Below, one piece after another: positions 63,707 to 64,000 of a stretch of 64,000 nucleotides of DNA. The stretch's first letter is position 1, and every line of letters starts with the position of its first letter. The notes beneath the pieces are model-generated. The model searched no databases. It was not told the DNA's origin and saw nothing but the letters and a program-made list of their open reading frames with translations. This stretch comes from Eutreptiella sp. 'Long Island Sound 2002' (lineage: Eukaryota > Euglenozoa > Euglenophyceae > Eutreptiales > Eutreptiaceae), in NCBI GenBank assembly GCA_964036045.1, contig OZ038380.1:173093529-173157528 (forward strand), read 5' to 3'. Position numbers and translations under genes: made by a program.

Positions 63707-64000
63707 ATGATGAAGCTGTTTCGGTCCACAGTGGCGGCCACGCTCGCCCATGCTGGTGGACGCCGCGCGGCGTTGGCCCCGTACAGTACCTCTCCCGCAC
63801 CTTTGGGCCCCAGGGGGTTCTCGCGGTCCCCCCATCCCATCGAGTCCCTGGTCGACCGACTGCACTACACCATCGAGGAGGACCACAAGCACCGCCCTCA
63901 CACCGACATCTTCTCGTTGCCGAACACCAAACGGGTGGTCGACATTGTGACGTTGCTCCGCAAGATCATGTTCCCCGGCATCTTCGAGGACTATCACGTG
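63707..64000 (+). CDS. Serine O-acetyltransferase, N-terminal part (runs off the window)
   Basis: 98 codons from tandem ATGs at 63707/63710 to the window end with no stop. The first ~40 residues are basic and Ser/Ala-rich (MMKLFRSTVAATLAHAGGRR), a plausible mitochondrial or plastid presequence. The following segment (ESLVDRLHYTIEEDHKHRPH, then TDIFSLPNTKRVVDIVTLLR, then KIMFPGIF) matches the N-terminal helical domain of serine acetyltransferases of the '…RP…LP…FPG-F' type. The enzyme makes O-acetylserine from serine and acetyl-CoA for cysteine synthesis. The catalytic left-handed β-helix lies beyond the window. Confidence 0.8.
   Translation, partial: MMKLFRSTVAATLAHAGGRRAALAPYSTSPAPLGPRGFSRSPHPIESLVDRLHYTIEEDHKHRPHTDIFSLPNTKRVVDIVTLLRKIMFPGIFEDYHV

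Overview
The window looks like nuclear DNA of a unicellular eukaryote, probably a microalga or other protist. It has a few GC-rich genes of eukaryotic type, one predicted spliced gene, almost no operon-like spacing, and most of its length is retrotransposons, minisatellites and inverted-repeat elements. I cannot name the species. No rRNA, canonical tRNA, CRISPR array or bacterial-style operon was seen.

Host genes, left to right: two predicted exons of an MPPED-type metallophosphoesterase (1-85 and 14440-14647) separated by a very long intron; a membrane-anchored short-chain dehydrogenase resembling very-long-chain 3-ketoacyl-CoA reductase (20542-21501); a secretory-pathway fucosyltransferase-like glycosyltransferase (41622-43091); a cytochrome-b5-reductase-like flavoprotein (54952-55710); and the start of an organelle-targeted serine O-acetyltransferase (63707 to the window end). 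They look like independent housekeeping genes; nothing suggests they act together.

The dominant content is tyrosine-recombinase (YR) retrotransposons in the order gag, YR, RT/RNase H. Two are bounded by complete split direct repeats (A1-genes-B1-A2-B2): 6351-12156 and 48587-53505. The first sits in a recognisable copy of a local repeat, so its empty target site can be reconstructed. A third, decayed gag-YR pair lies at 27799-29600 and a third RT at 35563-37126. Most lesions are frameshifts at homopolymers or single stops at likely Trp codons.

A second mobile family occurs at 29612 and 58108. Both copies begin with the same A/T-rich array containing gcgagttacg, followed by the same lead-in and an 85-bp minisatellite, then a Ulp1/C48-like cysteine protease gene with a shared C-terminal module. 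The 85-bp array at 30.3-35.0 kb is open in all three minus-strand frames and gives spurious ORFs of up to 918 codons. A third family, with cacctcgaagagagg inverted ends (about 19.3, 23.2 and 39.9 kb, plus fragments), carries two tRNA-like Pol III promoter units facing each other as a palindrome. Related ~50-bp minisatellite modules occur at five separate loci.
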